Source of the DNA: Methanobacteriota archaeon | GTDB lineage: Archaea > Thermoplasmatota > Thermoplasmata > RBG-16-68-12 | Reading direction: 5' to 3' | Length of the DNA stretch: 14,077 nt | NCBI GenBank assembly: GCA_005878635.1 | Contig: VBLS01000169.1 | Location: 1 to 14,077 of the forward strand | Shown: piece by piece, positions 13,519-14,077 of the stretch | Numbering within the stretch: the first letter of the stretch is position 1 | How the letters are laid out: each line of letters opens with the position of its first letter | Position numbers and translations under genes: made by a program | Notes under the pieces: generated by a model | Databases searched by the model: none | What the model was told of the DNA's origin: nothing | Seen by the model: the letters and a program-made list of their open reading frames with translations, nothing else

Positions 13519-14077
13519 AGAGAGCCCCCAAGATCACGCCCAAGGTCACCCCTGCGACGGCCCATGGGACCGGGTCGAAGAGGGGTGGAGTCTGGTACGG
13601 TGGAATGGTCACCGAGTATATGGGTCCATAGGATGATTCCGCGCCCGTCGTGTCCACGGCCGTGACCGTGTAGTAGTACGTCTGGCCGGTCTTCGCAGTC
13701 GTGTCGCGGTATTGGGTCGCGGAGGCCGACAACGGGAGGTTCGTCAGCCGTTCGAACGGCGGCGTGGATCGGTTCCCTCGATAGACGTAATAGCCGGCCA
13801 GGTTGGGCCACGCCACCGGACTCCAGGTGACGTCGACCAGTCCATCGGTCGACGAGACGCTCACGGACTGTGGCGCCGGCATGCCGCCGGCTCCGTTCGG
13901 CGTGATGTCGATCCCGGTCTCGTTCGACGCGACGTTCCCGGACATGTCGGTCGCCCACACGGTGATGTCGTAATGGCCCGCCGCGCTGTACGATCGGTTG
14001 ACGTACCAGCGCGCGCCCGAGGCGTGCGTCATCGAGACGTTCTGATTCCTTCCCGGACCTTGGATCGCGGCGGTGAC
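13487..14077 (-). CDS. Surface protein with PKD/Ig-like and FnIII domains and C-terminal membrane anchor (3' part; N-terminus outside window)
   Basis: The frame is open from the window edge to the stop at 13487, giving the last 196 residues. The first 60 or so residues end a PKD or Ig-like domain (SAAGHYDITVWATDMSGNVA). An FnIII domain follows at about 67-158 (VDVTWSPVAWPNLAGYYVYR, then TYYYTVTAVDTTGAESSYGP). A membrane helix (about 170-191, VPWAVAGVTLGVILGALYGM) ends in WRRRPT. The order FnIII, single helix, short basic tail mirrors the propeller protein at 574-4530, so both are probably held in the cell membrane facing outward. An internal ATG at 14032 is not a likely start because the domain is already under way before it. 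Confidence 0.85.
   Translation of the reverse strand, partial: VTAAIQGPGRNQNVSMTHASGARWYVNRSYSAAGHYDITVWATDMSGNVASNETGIDITPNGAGGMPAPQSVSVSSTDGLVDVTWSPVAWPNLAGYYVYRGNRSTPPFERLTNLPLSASATQYRDTTAKTGQTYYYTVTAVDTTGAESSYGPIYSVTIPPYQTPPLFDPVPWAVAGVTLGVILGALYGMVWRRRPT

Noticed and set aside
12559..13665. 368-codon plus-strand frame and a 310-codon minus frame over the same stretch
   Set aside because: Both are Arg/Gly/Pro-rich shadows. The 12670-13518 frame has well-formed membrane helices.

Overview
The window reads as high-GC archaeal chromosome, most likely from a Thermoplasmata-type lineage. This is inferred from A/T-rich TATA-like boxes placed about 25-30 bases before probable transcription starts, a Shine-Dalgarno copy fully complementary to AUCACCUCC, and large secreted propeller/FnIII proteins with a C-terminal membrane anchor and 'FTE.GLPSGTSW' modules, which I associate with Thermoplasmata. 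No rRNA, tRNA, CRISPR array, transposase or integrase was seen. Coding density is high, and no stretch over 300 bases lacks a gene.

Layout: (1) 1-285, minus, the first 95 codons of a zinc alcohol dehydrogenase (YahK/CAD type). (2) 574-4530, plus, a 1318-residue surface protein with 21 YVTN-type blades in three blocks of seven, two homologous 86-residue modules, an FnIII and an Ig-like domain, and a C-terminal membrane anchor. (3) 4692-4838, plus, a 48-residue single-pass membrane protein whose promoter carries a perfect 16-base palindrome. (4) 4939-5649, minus, a pirin-like bicupin. (5) 5879-7249, plus, an unrecognised 456-residue protein. (6) 10101-7219, minus, a three-gene unit: a degenerate GTPase paralogue, an intact GTPase, and a protein that resembles the GAP1 N-terminal domains of GTPase-associated conflict systems. 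(7) 10381-11145, plus, a six-helix membrane protein. (8) 11168-12472, minus, isocitrate lyase. (9) 12670-13518 and 13487-14077, minus, a four-helix membrane protein overlapped by the 3' end of a PKD/FnIII surface protein that runs off the window.

How the genes may work together: the notable region is 5879-10101. Two adjacent, clearly paralogous P-loop GTPases, one with all G motifs and one that has lost the Mg-binding Thr and the DxxG motif, are followed after 11 bases by the GAP1-like gene. The gene content resembles the double-GTPase/GAP1 systems described as putative NTP-dependent conflict systems, in a compact archaeal form. The unknown 456-residue protein converges on this unit with a 31-base overlap and may be a partner. 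The remaining genes look like ordinary metabolism (alcohol dehydrogenase, isocitrate lyase, pirin) and cell-surface functions. All family calls are from reading motifs; no database search was run.
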